Assembly (NCBI GenBank): GCA_024220505.1
Contig: JAKZZE010000007.1
Coordinates: 1,364,001 to 1,428,000 of the forward strand
From: Rhizopus arrhizus
Lineage: Eukaryota; Mucoromycota; Mucoromycetes; Mucorales; Rhizopodaceae
DNA: 64,000 bases
Direction of reading: 5' to 3'
The notes below the pieces were generated by a model. That model had not been told where the DNA came from and searched no databases. It saw only the letters and a list, made by a program, of their open reading frames with translations. The position numbers and the translations under genes are program-made. Shown here in pieces: positions 54,473-63,908 of this stretch; positions within the stretch are counted from its first letter, which is position 1, and every line of letters starts with the position of its first letter.

Positions 54473-54477
54473 ATTTC

Positions 54478-55026
54478 AAAGTCGATTTGATCGAAGGAGC
54501 GGAAAAGCGACCGGAAACAACCAAAGGACTTGATGGCAGAGGTTCTGGTTTCAGGAAACAGAAGTGGTAAAATGTGGGATGAGACCTCAGAGAAAGTTCT
54601 TAGGCAATGTTGCAAAATAGTAGGGTCAAAAGATTGGCAATCGGCAACAACAGGACTAGATTCATCTGAGGCACCCTCCAGCAATGGTGTGAGCCAACGC
54701 AGTTGAAGAGCATCATGTTGAGTGGCAGGATCAAGGATAGATAGACCATCTTCTTTGCGTGGCTGTTGGCACGTTTCAAAGCTTACTGCAGGAAAGGATC
54801 GTTGGCTGAGGAACTGTATAATGACAGACCGAATGGAGGAACAGCCAGAATGCGAATAGCATGCCAAATTCGACTGAGGATTAAAGAATTCACCACCAAC
54901 GATCGTCCAAGGATGAAAAGAGAACGTTGAGACAAAGTATCAGCCGTCGATTGAACCTTGAGAACAACATCAGCCAAAAAAGCCAACAATTGCGATTTGG
55001 AGCTAGTGAGGGGAAGCCAAGATATA
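54478..55026 (-). pseudogene. LINE piece 3: region after the RT palm
   Basis: Read right to left: SWLPLTSSKSQLLAFLADVV, LGRSLVVNSLILSRIWH, then after a frameshift near 54840 FETCQQPRKEDGLSILDP and ALQLRWLTPLL, ending FDQIDFE. It continues exactly into LINE piece 4 (EIDWSSF) when LTR-b and one GAAAT are left out. Confidence 0.85.
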
Positions 55027-56673
55027 CAGTTGTTGGAATAATTGTTCGGATGTTTTGCAATTTTATACTTTTTGCTTTGTATCTCTGCAGTCAGACAGGA
55101 TAGAGCTACGTACGATACCTCATTAGAAAGCGACAGCTGTCATGTATAACATATAAAAAGTTAAGGTTATGAGATTACTTCCATATATAGTAAGGTCAAG
55201 TTGCGTCAAGCATGTGCATTCGAACAATTTTTCCAACTCAATGCATTCTATAATGATGATATCATTGACGTTTCTGACGTCACAAATACAGTATTACAAA
55301 ATGACGTAATAATGAAATAGCGCTTTTGCTCTTAGTAAGAGCTTAAAATATATAAATAAGGCTGGATTTTGCAGTGTTTCCCTTCTATCTCGTACAGCCT
55401 ATACTTATTTATATCATGGTACACCCTTTATCTCGTAGCAAGCAAGAAATTATCCGGTCGTTGTTGAAAAAGGGTTTATCATACTCAAAAATTATGAAAC
55501 GTGTTTCAGGAGTATCAAGGTCCACTTTAAGCAAGTACAAGAACTTGTATGCACCTAAACGTACTCGAGGTCATGCTGGTAGAAAGACTACTATAAGCTC
55601 AACAACAAAGAATTACTTGAAGAGAGAGCTTATAAATGGCTCACTTCAGACTGCAAAGAGCGTATGGTCATATTTAAACAGTATTGGCTATAAGATAGGC
55701 TACTTTGGTACAGTAAAAATGCTTCACAACATGGGTTTCAGTACCCAAATTAAGAAGAAAAAGCCTCTCCTCAAAAAATCACACATGGAAGCTAGACTAA
55801 AATGGGCTAAAGCTCACAAAGATTGGACGGAAGATGACTGGAGGCGTATGGTGTTTTCTGATGAGACCAAGATTAATGTTTGGGGCTCGGATGGTTGTAA
55901 ATACTTTTGGAGAAGACCTGATGACAAATTGCAACCTCATCATCTTGACCTTACAGTCAAAGGAGGATCTGGCAGTGTGATGCTTTGGGGTTGTATGACA
56001 TGGGATGGTCCTGGATATGCCTGCACAATTGAGGACGGTACTATGAAAGCATCAGATTATGTTCATATCCTGTCAACTACACTGATGGACAGCCTGAACT
56101 ACTATGGCTACAAGCAGGAGGCTATCTATTTTTAACAAGATAACAATCCTAAGCACACATCGAAGCTTGCTCGTGCTTGGTTTAAAGAAAATGGGTTTAA
56201 CGAAGAGCACACCTTCAATTGGCCAGCTCAAAGTCCTGATTTGAATCCTATAGAGCATCTCTGGCACCATTTGAAGTTGAGGCTGAGTTTGTATGAAGGT
56301 AGGGCTAAAGGAGTGCATGATCTCTGGTCTAGAATCGAGAAAGAATGAAACCCTTTTACTAAAGAGCAATGTCAAGCATATATCAAGAGTATGGCAGCTC
56401 GTTGTAGAGCAGTCATTAAAGCTAAAGGCGGTTATACACGATATTAAATAAAAGATGATTCAGTTGGAAAAATTGTTCGAATGCACATGCTTGACGCAAC
56501 TTGACCTTACTATATATGGAAGTAATCTCATAACCTTAACTTTTTATATGTTGTACATGACAACTGTCGCTTTCTAATGAGGTATTGTACGTAGCTCTAT
56601 CCTGTCTGACTGCAGAGATACAAAGCAAAAAGTATAAAATTGCAAAACATCCGAACAATTATTCCAACAACTG
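55027..56673 (+). mobile_element. MarH2: 1,647-bp Tc1/mariner element, right boundary of a large inversion
   Basis: Inverted copy of MarH1 with the same ends and length; TA at 55025-55026 and 56674-56675. The left flank is LINE, the right flank Gyp3 integrase, so its flanks do not match, as expected after recombination with MarH1. Confidence 0.92.
55416..56447 (+). pseudogene. MarH2 transposase with two stops
   Basis: 344 codons with the same two stops as MarH1 (TAA at 56133-56135, TGA near 56346). Motifs as in MarH1. Confidence 0.9.
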
Positions 56674-56697
56674 TAAATACATTCTGGTGATTGTTGA

Positions 56698-57120
56698 TGT
56701 TTTGCCAAGTATTAAAATAAGAGACAAAAACTAAAAAGACAATAGTTGTGAAACTAAAGATTATATGTTGCTTTATTAATAAAAACATTTGAGGCTATTT
56801 ATACTTTTTGGATGTCTGGATCTTTACCGCTATTTCAATTGATCGGTTAAAAGAATAATGTGGGAAGGATGGGAAGATAAAGGAAAGATAGTAGATAATC
56901 AATAGCCGCTGTCTTCTTGACGAATCAAGGGACAATGAAGTAGATAAATTATTGATCTAACGATAATTATCGAATAAAGTTGGATTGAACTGCCGTTGTT
57001 ATAATCAGGTTCCGATATAGTCGTGGGAACACCGATAGAGACAACAGGGCAAAGTTGGCTATTGCGGAGATCTCTCGTTTATCCATGAATGTTCACTTTA
57101 CTAGTTGTGTGGATACAACG
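56698..57120 (-). repeat. Gyp5 3' LTR (423 bp)
   Basis: Nearly identical to 62480-62902. Its first base in element orientation is C (CGTTGTATCC) where the other copy has T, a change in the terminal dinucleotide. Confidence 0.92.
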
Positions 57121-57132
57121 TTGCCCCCTTCT
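57121..57132 (-). promoter_or_regulatory. Gyp5 polypurine tract
   Basis: On the minus strand AGAAGGGGGCAA precedes the 3' LTR, sharing GAAGGGGGCAA with Gyp2. Confidence 0.85.
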
Positions 57133-57346
57133 AGTTTGAAGCAAACGGTAAAAAGGAAAAGTGAAGATTCAGAAATGAGCAAAGGTCATACACAATAAGT
57201 GCGGTAATGATCATAGAGTAGATAAATAGACATAGTATAATTGAGGATAGATCGTAGTAGTAAGTTGTCATAAAAACCTGATAGTAAAAAAACCTTCTTT
57301 AGGAAAAATTGTCTTAGGGAAAAAGACGGTCAACTACTTAGACAAT

Positions 57347-60300
57347 TTAACGTCTTGATCTCTTGCTTCTACTGTGATGTTCACGAGTAAGAACGGTACG
57401 TTTAGGTAGTCTTGCTTTCTTTGAGACAGCAGTATTGTTACCTGCTTGACGACGAGCCCAATATGTTTCAATTGAAGATCGATCATCGAAGCTAGAAGTA
57501 GGTTCCCAAGTGTAATCTGTAGGATCATCGTATCCTTTCCAATGAACAAGATACTGGTAATTACCTGGAGTTCCTTTGTGTTGTATAATTGCTTGAATTT
57601 CATAATGTTGGCCATCGATTGATTCTGCACTTTTATTACTGGGTAATGCAATAAGTTTTAAGTGTGAAGTGGGTACATCTCTTGATAAGAGGTTATTTTG
57701 TTTATCAACTAATATGTAACTGCCATTAGTTGTCATTCCACTTATGTAAAAAGGTCCTTCATAATGCGGATCAGTTTTGTTTTCCTTGTTCACATTTTTA
57801 ATCATGACTTCACTATGGAGTGGAAACGGTGTATGAACGATTTTGTTTGTTTTCATAAAATATGCATTGTCTACATCCTGAGTTTCCTTAATGCGTTTAG
57901 CCAGAGCAGGGATAACAACTTCGGTAGCATATTTAAGTCTGTTTTCTATTGCTTTAGAATCTACAGCATCACTTCTAAGAGTGGATTTAATATGAGAATA
58001 ATCTTTCATATCATTTGGTACTTTATTGAAGATTACTGTGTATGGTCTACTCTTATGAAGTCTGGAATATTTCAGATTCATAGCATATTGGGTTGCAGGT
58101 ACATATAGATCCCAATCTTCTTTTCTTCCTTGTAACTGTTTAACGATAGTCTTTTTAGCAATTCCTACAAATGCTTCATTGACTGAGTTACCAAGGGGAT
58201 TAAAAGGGTTAGACACTCTCTTATCGATACCACTGTTATTAATAAGTTCAGTAACGATGGTAGCAGTAAACTCTTTTCCGTTATCACTAGCGATGACCTT
58301 AGGCCAGCCGAATGTACAGAAGATATCAACAAGCTGTTTGGCAATAGTAAGAGCTTGTTTATCAGGAATGGCTTTCAAGATAGTAAAGCGAGAAAATAAA
58401 TCAACCATGACAAGAAGGAAATTATTTCCGCTCGTAGATGTTATATTAAAAGTGCCGAGGTCCATAACCCAATGATCTAGAGGTCCGTCAGGTAGGATAC
58501 TTCTAGGGGGATGATAACCTGTTTTGGCAATGTTAAACATTTTGCATTCATGACACTTGGATATGACATCCTGAATATCTTGACGTAAATTAGTCCAGTG
58601 GAGATTATCACCATGAATGGTTTGTTCTATGGCTTTAATTCCGTAATGACCTAATAAGTGAGCCTTCAATATTATATCTTTTCTTTCCTCAGGAGGAGGT
58701 GTGATATAATCTTCATATTGCAAAGCGCGATGCAATAAGGGTTTTGATGATGATGATGATGTTGCAGAAGTGACTGCATATGTTTGTGTTTCATAACTTT
58801 TAGATTTTTCTTTAAAAGTTGGTTTTCTTTTTTCTTTTTCTTTACCACGGATATTGTAGATGGCAACATTGTTGACATTGTTACCCCCCTCCAGTTTATT
58901 GTCATCTGGGAATAAACGACTAAGTGCGTCTGGGATAATATTCTTAATGCCAGGACAATGAACAATATCAAATGAATATTCGAAAATTGTTTCAAACCAA
59001 ACAAGCATGGCAGCATTTGGAACAACTTGCTTCTTGATATAAATCAAGGCTTTATGATCAGTTGTCAAGGTAAAATGACGGTTGTATAACCATTTATTAT
59101 ATCTCTCAAACATGAATACAATCGCTAACAACTCTCGTTTGTTTGTATGATAACGACGTTCGGTAGGGGAAAGAGATCTTGCAGCAAAGGCGTTATATTT
59201 AATGTCTTGGTCGATGACTTGATAAACGACACCGCCGATACCATAAGCACTAGCATCTGTTGCAACGTAGAATGGGTACTTAAGGTCAGGAATGTGAATA
59301 ACTGGGGCATTCACTAAGGCATCCTTAATGTTACGAAAACTGCATTCATGGGTTTCATTCCAAATTCCTTTTAAAGAATTAAGAGATCGCAACCGGTCAA
59401 GTGGAGCAGTCAAGCGAGAAAACATTGGTAAACTATTACGGAAATAGTTTGCAAACCCAAGAAAACTCATGACTTGTCTACCAGTTTTAGGTGTGGGCCA
59501 AGAATGTATATTTGTCAGTTTACGTTGATCAGGGATTAGAGAACCATTGTTACCAATAGTCCATCCGAGAATATTTACACAACTTTGTGCAAAATGCGTC
59601 TTTTCAACATTAATGATTAAATTTGCAGCAGTAAGACGTTTCAACACTTCACGGACATACTCAATATGTTGATTCATGTCACCAGAGCTGAAGACACATA
59701 GATCATCAATATAGAGTGCAGTGTAAGGAAGATCTGCGAACAAATTTGTAAGAACACGCTGTACAATGTTACCGGTACTTGTCAAGCCAAAAGGACAATG
59801 ACGAAATTGATACTGCATACCAGTAAATGGATGAGTAAATGCAGTTTTGGGTCTATCAGATTCTTGGATAAGAAAACGATGAAAGCATGCTCGTATGTCG
59901 AAGGTAGTGAATATAGTAGCAGAACCCATACGTTGATGAAGATCGCTGATTAGAGGTAAAGGCATTCTATCAACATTCTTTACAAGTTGGTTAAGCAGAC
60001 GTGGATCAATAACTGCTCTTTTCTTAGTGTATAATCCGTTGACATCCTTTTTTCCAACAAGAAAAATAGGGTTATTGAAGCGAGTATTGGAAGGAGCAGG
60101 TTCAATGACACAATCATCCAACCAAGTTTGAATTTGGTCTTCCATGATCTTTCTATTAGCAATAGCAATATCGGGTTGTCTTCGATAAGCAAAGGCATTG
60201 GGTTCAGTATCAAGAGTGATGATAGCACCAGGTAAATTACAATGAGAAGACATGGGGATACTCGTATTAGCATCTAACAAAGGTTGAATAGTGCTCATCA

Positions 60301-62404
60301 AACGTTGTCTTTCCTGCATAGTGCCAACAGGAGTTTCATTTGGCTTATAATCATCAGGGTTAACTGGATCAGGTATTTTAGGAATATTAGAATTTAACCA
60401 AGAAGTGGCTAATCCTGTTAAACCTATTCTTAGTTTAGGCAAAATGTCAAGTCCTAAACAAATGGGAACATCACTGCTAAAATCAAACACTTCAAATTCA
60501 TATGACAAACGGATTTGGTTATAATAAACAGTAAGATTTATTATGCCTAACCGGCTTACAGTACTTGAACTATTATGTCCTAACTTGATCGATCCTGGAT
60601 TAGGTGTTGGAACTAAACCAAGTGCCGAACAGAACGAAGGAGACACACACGAAAAAGACGAACCGGTATCAATCATGGCCCATGTTTTGATGTGCTCTAT
60701 AATAATAGGAACATAAAGCGTATTAGTGTTTGAAGGCGCTTTAGAAAAGATGTGATGTGTAATGTACTTACAGGCCTGAGCAGCTTCAGCCACAGTAAGG
60801 GCTTCCGCAACATCAATGTCCATATCATCCGACGAATCGGGAACAGGAACAACGGGACCAGCAGCATCAGTCTTACGACCGGGAGAAGCATCACTACTAC
60901 CCGAAGCAGCAGTGGCAGAAGAACCAACAGAAACAGAAACATCGTTACCAGAAGAGGCAACGGAAGACAAGGAAGAAGCAGGGGATCGACTCATTGCTCG
61001 AAACATGTGAGAAGATCCGGCAGAGTCATCAGCGAAGGAACCGGTTGAACGGCCCTTTCCTTTGCATCGGTGACCAGGACGCCAGTTGTCAGCACCACAA
61101 GAGCGGCACGGACGTCCCAAACCGGAAGGTTGGTTTCTTGGATTCCACTGAGAGGCAGCAGAACCAGAGGAGACATCATCTTGGGTTGAACCCGAAGAAG
61201 GAGAAGAAGAGGAAGCTTTCTTCATAGCACGACATTCATCATTGCTATGGTTGGTGGTCTTGTGGAATCTGCAATACTTCCTAGAAGCTTGTGGATAAGG
61301 TGCAGAACGAACAGCAGAACCAGAGACAAAAGCAGAAGATCTCTTCCGACCAGAAGAAGAAGAGTCATTGACCATCGAAGGGCCAGCAGGAGTGTGAGCA
61401 GCGTTAGCCACTTTACGAACTTTGTACAGCGAATGGTACAAAGTCTTGGCCAACTTGACAACGTAGTCGACCGATTCTTTTTGTGCATCCGTACAGTTGG
61501 CTAAGGACACGATCACCTTCTTGTAGATATCGGCCTGAAGACCGATCAGAAAGCAACGAGTCAGGACACAGCGATCTTGGATCTGTGCCAAGCGACGGAG
61601 GTTGTTGAAACGTTCAACGTACTGGTCAACAGTTTCAGCAGCAGTCATGGAGATGCGTAACAACTCCGTTGTAGACGTGGCTTTTTCTTCAGCCGATCCA
61701 ACACCATAATGGCTAGTAAAAGCCTTTTTGAACTGACTCCACGTATGGACATCCTCTTTTTCTTGGTACTCATCAAGCCAAGTACGTTGACTCGATGACA
61801 AGCAAGGAGGGAGAAGACGAAGCCAGTGCTGATCAAGATCAAGACCATGTGCGAACATTACGTCCTGAAATTTTTTCAAGCAGTGCTTGACATCCACAGA
61901 GACAGGGGCAGATGGGTCAAAGACCGCACCCTTCCACTGCATGAGGGGTAGGTTTGGAGGTACAACATTCAAGGCTGCAGGAGCAACCTTAGGTGAACCA
62001 GTCCAAGCGGTGGGAACAGCATGGTTCATGGCTCGCTGGAGGAGGTCTCTAGTATGAACTAGTCTCTCCAGATCCTTAGAGCAGGCTTCGTACTTAGCGC
62101 GCACCATGCTATCTTCCTCTGACTCAGGCGTCGTAGAAAGAAGACGAACAGACAAGTTAAGAATAACTTGGGTGGCACCGATGATGGTGGAATCCAACTC
62201 CTCAATAGAAGAGTGGATGGATGGAACTGCGATTCTAGGCTCAAGAGAACCAGAAGAAACTGCGGAAGTGGTCATTCCAGAGGACTCTGCCTCTGAAGGT
62301 AAAGTAGAAACATCTGACATACGACGAGCGTTATCAGGATAAGTTTTGGCATTACTACTGGAAGAACCAGCAGCAGCAGAGTTAAAGTCATTTGTGTTTG
62401 ACAT
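57347..62404 (-). CDS. Gyp5 Gag-Pol polyprotein with chromodomain
   Basis: 1,685 residues from MSNTNDFN at 62404. The frame is open further upstream into the LTR (Met at 62509), but a start inside the LTR is less likely. Gag knuckles are CRFHKTTNHSNDEC (near 376) and CRSCGADNWRPGHRC (near 435). Protease MIDTGSSFS is near 576, RT YIDDLCVF near 896, and RNase H follows. The integrase zinc domain is at about 1255-1290 (CHECK), with DDE residues in VMDLGTF, SDNGKEF and NEAFVG. The chromodomain is at about 1596-1645 (YLVHWKGYDDPTDYTWEP). Gag and pol are fused, unlike in Gyp2. Confidence 0.94.
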   Translation of the reverse strand: MSNTNDFNSAAAGSSSSNAKTYPDNARRMSDVSTLPSEAESSGMTTSAVSSGSLEPRIAVPSIHSSIEELDSTIIGATQVILNLSVRLLSTTPESEEDSMVRAKYEACSKDLERLVHTRDLLQRAMNHAVPTAWTGSPKVAPAALNVVPPNLPLMQWKGAVFDPSAPVSVDVKHCLKKFQDVMFAHGLDLDQHWLRLLPPCLSSSQRTWLDEYQEKEDVHTWSQFKKAFTSHYGVGSAEEKATSTTELLRISMTAAETVDQYVERFNNLRRLAQIQDRCVLTRCFLIGLQADIYKKVIVSLANCTDAQKESVDYVVKLAKTLYHSLYKVRKVANAAHTPAGPSMVNDSSSSGRKRSSAFVSGSAVRSAPYPQASRKYCRFHKTTNHSNDECRAMKKASSSSPSSGSTQDDVSSGSAASQWNPRNQPSGLGRPCRSCGADNWRPGHRCKGKGRSTGSFADDSAGSSHMFRAMSRSPASSLSSVASSGNDVSVSVGSSATAASGSSDASPGRKTDAAGPVVPVPDSSDDMDIDVAEALTVAEAAQACKYITHHIFSKAPSNTNTLYVPIIIEHIKTWAMIDTGSSFSCVSPSFCSALGLVPTPNPGSIKLGHNSSSTVSRLGIINLTVYYNQIRLSYEFEVFDFSSDVPICLGLDILPKLRIGLTGLATSWLNSNIPKIPDPVNPDDYKPNETPVGTMQERQRLMSTIQPLLDANTSIPMSSHCNLPGAIITLDTEPNAFAYRRQPDIAIANRKIMEDQIQTWLDDCVIEPAPSNTRFNNPIFLVGKKDVNGLYTKKRAVIDPRLLNQLVKNVDRMPLPLISDLHQRMGSATIFTTFDIRACFHRFLIQESDRPKTAFTHPFTGMQYQFRHCPFGLTSTGNIVQRVLTNLFADLPYTALYIDDLCVFSSGDMNQHIEYVREVLKRLTAANLIINVEKTHFAQSCVNILGWTIGNNGSLIPDQRKLTNIHSWPTPKTGRQVMSFLGFANYFRNSLPMFSRLTAPLDRLRSLNSLKGIWNETHECSFRNIKDALVNAPVIHIPDLKYPFYVATDASAYGIGGVVYQVIDQDIKYNAFAARSLSPTERRYHTNKRELLAIVFMFERYNKWLYNRHFTLTTDHKALIYIKKQVVPNAAMLVWFETIFEYSFDIVHCPGIKNIIPDALSRLFPDDNKLEGGNNVNNVAIYNIRGKEKEKRKPTFKEKSKSYETQTYAVTSATSSSSSKPLLHRALQYEDYITPPPEERKDIILKAHLLGHYGIKAIEQTIHGDNLHWTNLRQDIQDVISKCHECKMFNIAKTGYHPPRSILPDGPLDHWVMDLGTFNITSTSGNNFLLVMVDLFSRFTILKAIPDKQALTIAKQLVDIFCTFGWPKVIASDNGKEFTATIVTELINNSGIDKRVSNPFNPLGNSVNEAFVGIAKKTIVKQLQGRKEDWDLYVPATQYAMNLKYSRLHKSRPYTVIFNKVPNDMKDYSHIKSTLRSDAVDSKAIENRLKYATEVVIPALAKRIKETQDVDNAYFMKTNKIVHTPFPLHSEVMIKNVNKENKTDPHYEGPFYISGMTTNGSYILVDKQNNLLSRDVPTSHLKLIALPSNKSAESIDGQHYEIQAIIQHKGTPGNYQYLVHWKGYDDPTDYTWEPTSSFDDRSSIETYWARRQAGNNTAVSKKARLPKRTVLTREHHSRSKRSRR

Positions 62405-62479
62405 ATTGGTAAGGTAGGTAGTAATAATAAAAAAGGGTTGTTTTAAAAATAAAGTCAATAAAGAATTCACAAAAAAAAA

Positions 62480-62902
62480 TGTTTTGCCAAGTATTAAAAT
62501 AAGAGACAAAAACTAAAAAGACAATAGTTGTGAAACTAAAGATTATATGTTGCTTTATTAATAAAAACATTTGAGGCTATTTATACTTTTTGGATGTCTG
62601 GATCTTTACCGCTATTTCAATTGATCGGTTAAAAGAATAATGTGGGAAGGATGGGAAGATAAAGGAAAGATAGTAGATAATCAATAGCCGCTGTCTTCTT
62701 GACGAATCAAGGGACAATGAAGTAGATAAATTATTGATCTAACGATAATTATCGAATAAAGTTGGATTGAACTGCCGTTGTTATAATCAGGTTCCGATAT
62801 AGTCGTGGGAACACCGATAGAGACAACAGGGCAAAGTTGGCTATTGCGGAGATCTCTCGTTTATCCATGAATGTTCACTTTACTAGTTGTGTGGATACAA
62901 CA
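62480..62902 (-). repeat. Gyp5 5' LTR (423 bp)
   Basis: In element orientation TGTTGTATCCACAC...GGCAAAACA. It is followed by a run of T and then GTGAATTC; no TGG-type primer site adjoins it. Confidence 0.92.
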
Positions 62903-63681
62903 GTTGATACATTCACTAAATTCGTAGAATTATATCCGGTAAAATCTACTAGTGGGGAAGATGTAGCCCAAGCGTTCTACAACAATTATATTCTCAAGCA
63001 CGGCATTCCTTCTGAAATATTACAAGACAATGGTCCTCCATTCTCCAGCATGTTTCATTCACAACTAACAAATCTCCTCGGCTCGGAAAATCTTTACACA
63101 CCTGCGTATCATCCACAATCCAACGGTATAGTAGAAAGATTCATGACAACTCTAAGAAGAATGATTTTATCATATACAGAACAAGCAAGCATCAAAAATG
63201 AATGGTATAAGAATTTAAGATTAATTCAATTTGTTTATAACAACTCAGTTCATTCAACCACTGGCTTCACTCCTTTCTTTTGGTACATGGTCGACATCCA
63301 AGAACACCTTTGGTAACAGCTGATGAAGGCACGATGTATGAACACTACAAGTCGCCTCCACAAGAATTTGCAATCAAGCTGCAAGAAAAACTAAATTGTG
63401 CGTTTGACATGGTCGATAAGTATATGATTAGAAAGTCTCAAAATGAACAAGAAAACCCGTATGAACTTGGACAACAAATTTTATTATTCAATCAAGCGTT
63501 ATCCAACAAGAAGAAGCCACGCAAGTTGATGTTTGATTGGATTGGCCCTTTCTCGATAGTAAATGTTAAAACAAGATCTACTGTTGATGTTCAAGACATA
63601 AAAACGAAGAAAACGATATACAATGTGCATATTTCAAGAATCAAGTTAATTAAGCAACGTGATCCCAACAACAACAATTAG
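62903..63681 (+). pseudogene. Gyp3 integrase, C-terminal part, one frameshift
   Basis: After the Gyp5 insertion (GTTGA duplicated) the frame reads TFTKFVELYPVKS, the second Asp in LQDNGPPF and Glu in GIVERFM. A one-base insertion in a T-rich run near 63270-63280 shifts the frame between GFTPF and VHGRHPRTP. A GPF module (IGPFSIVNVK) and the stop at 63679-63681 follow. The shift would block a full integrase unless it is a sequencing error. Confidence 0.88.
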
Positions 63682-63815
63682 AAAAACAATATAGAAATCT
63701 ATTTCAAGCTTTTTTGTCCTCTCTGGTTTTTTAATGCTGAATTACGATTATCTGATGATTAATTATTATATTATTATTTATTATCTTTTATATGGTCTCT
63801 ATCTCAGTCGTGGGA
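63682..63815 (+). other. Gyp3 3' non-coding region
   Basis: AT-rich; ends GTCGTGGGA before the LTR, a weak purine tract similar in its last bases to that of Gyp4. Confidence 0.5.
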
Positions 63816-63904
63816 TGTTGAGATAAAATATGATCTGAATCTTAATCTGAATAAAATTGCCTTTTTCTTTTATAATCAACTGTCACATAGCGTTCCTCAG
63901 TACA
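63816..63904 (+). repeat. Gyp3 3' LTR (89 bp)
   Basis: Identical to the inverted copy at 42033-42121; TGTTGAGATAAAAT...CTCAGTACA. Confidence 0.9.
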
Positions 63905-63908
63905 GTTG

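Larger units (their letters stand above)
38536..55026. other. Inferred inverted segment between MarH1 and MarH2
   Basis: Flipping this block back puts the two halves of Gyp3 on one strand in the right order around MarH2, with matching GTTG duplications outside identical LTRs. Recombination between the inverted MarH copies is the simplest explanation; misassembly at the repeats is the alternative. Confidence 0.85.
56698..62902 (-). mobile_element. Gyp5: complete chromovirus-type Ty3/gypsy retrotransposon
   Basis: Two 423-bp LTRs, one 1,685-codon gag-pol frame with C-terminal chromodomain, purine tract, and a 5-bp duplication GTTGA (56693-56697, 62903-62907) inside Gyp3 integrase. Related to Gyp2 in Gag zinc motifs, purine tract and chromodomain. 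Confidence 0.95.
56676..63904 (+). mobile_element. Gyp3, 3' half, containing Gyp5
   Basis: It starts with KYILVIVD immediately after the MarH2 TA, continuing the integrase of the 5' half. It is interrupted by Gyp5, resumes at 62908 and ends with the 89-bp LTR. The right flank is GTTG (63905-63908). Confidence 0.92.

Noticed and set aside
60697..61504. Several 60-98 codon frames opposite or shifted within Gyp5 gag
   Set aside because: Low-complexity Ser/Ala-rich gag gives open shadows in other frames; no family resemblance.
62405..62509. A longer Gyp5 polyprotein starting at 62509
   Set aside because: The extra 35 codons would start in the LTR and cross the leader; the Met at 62404 gives a normal Gag start.
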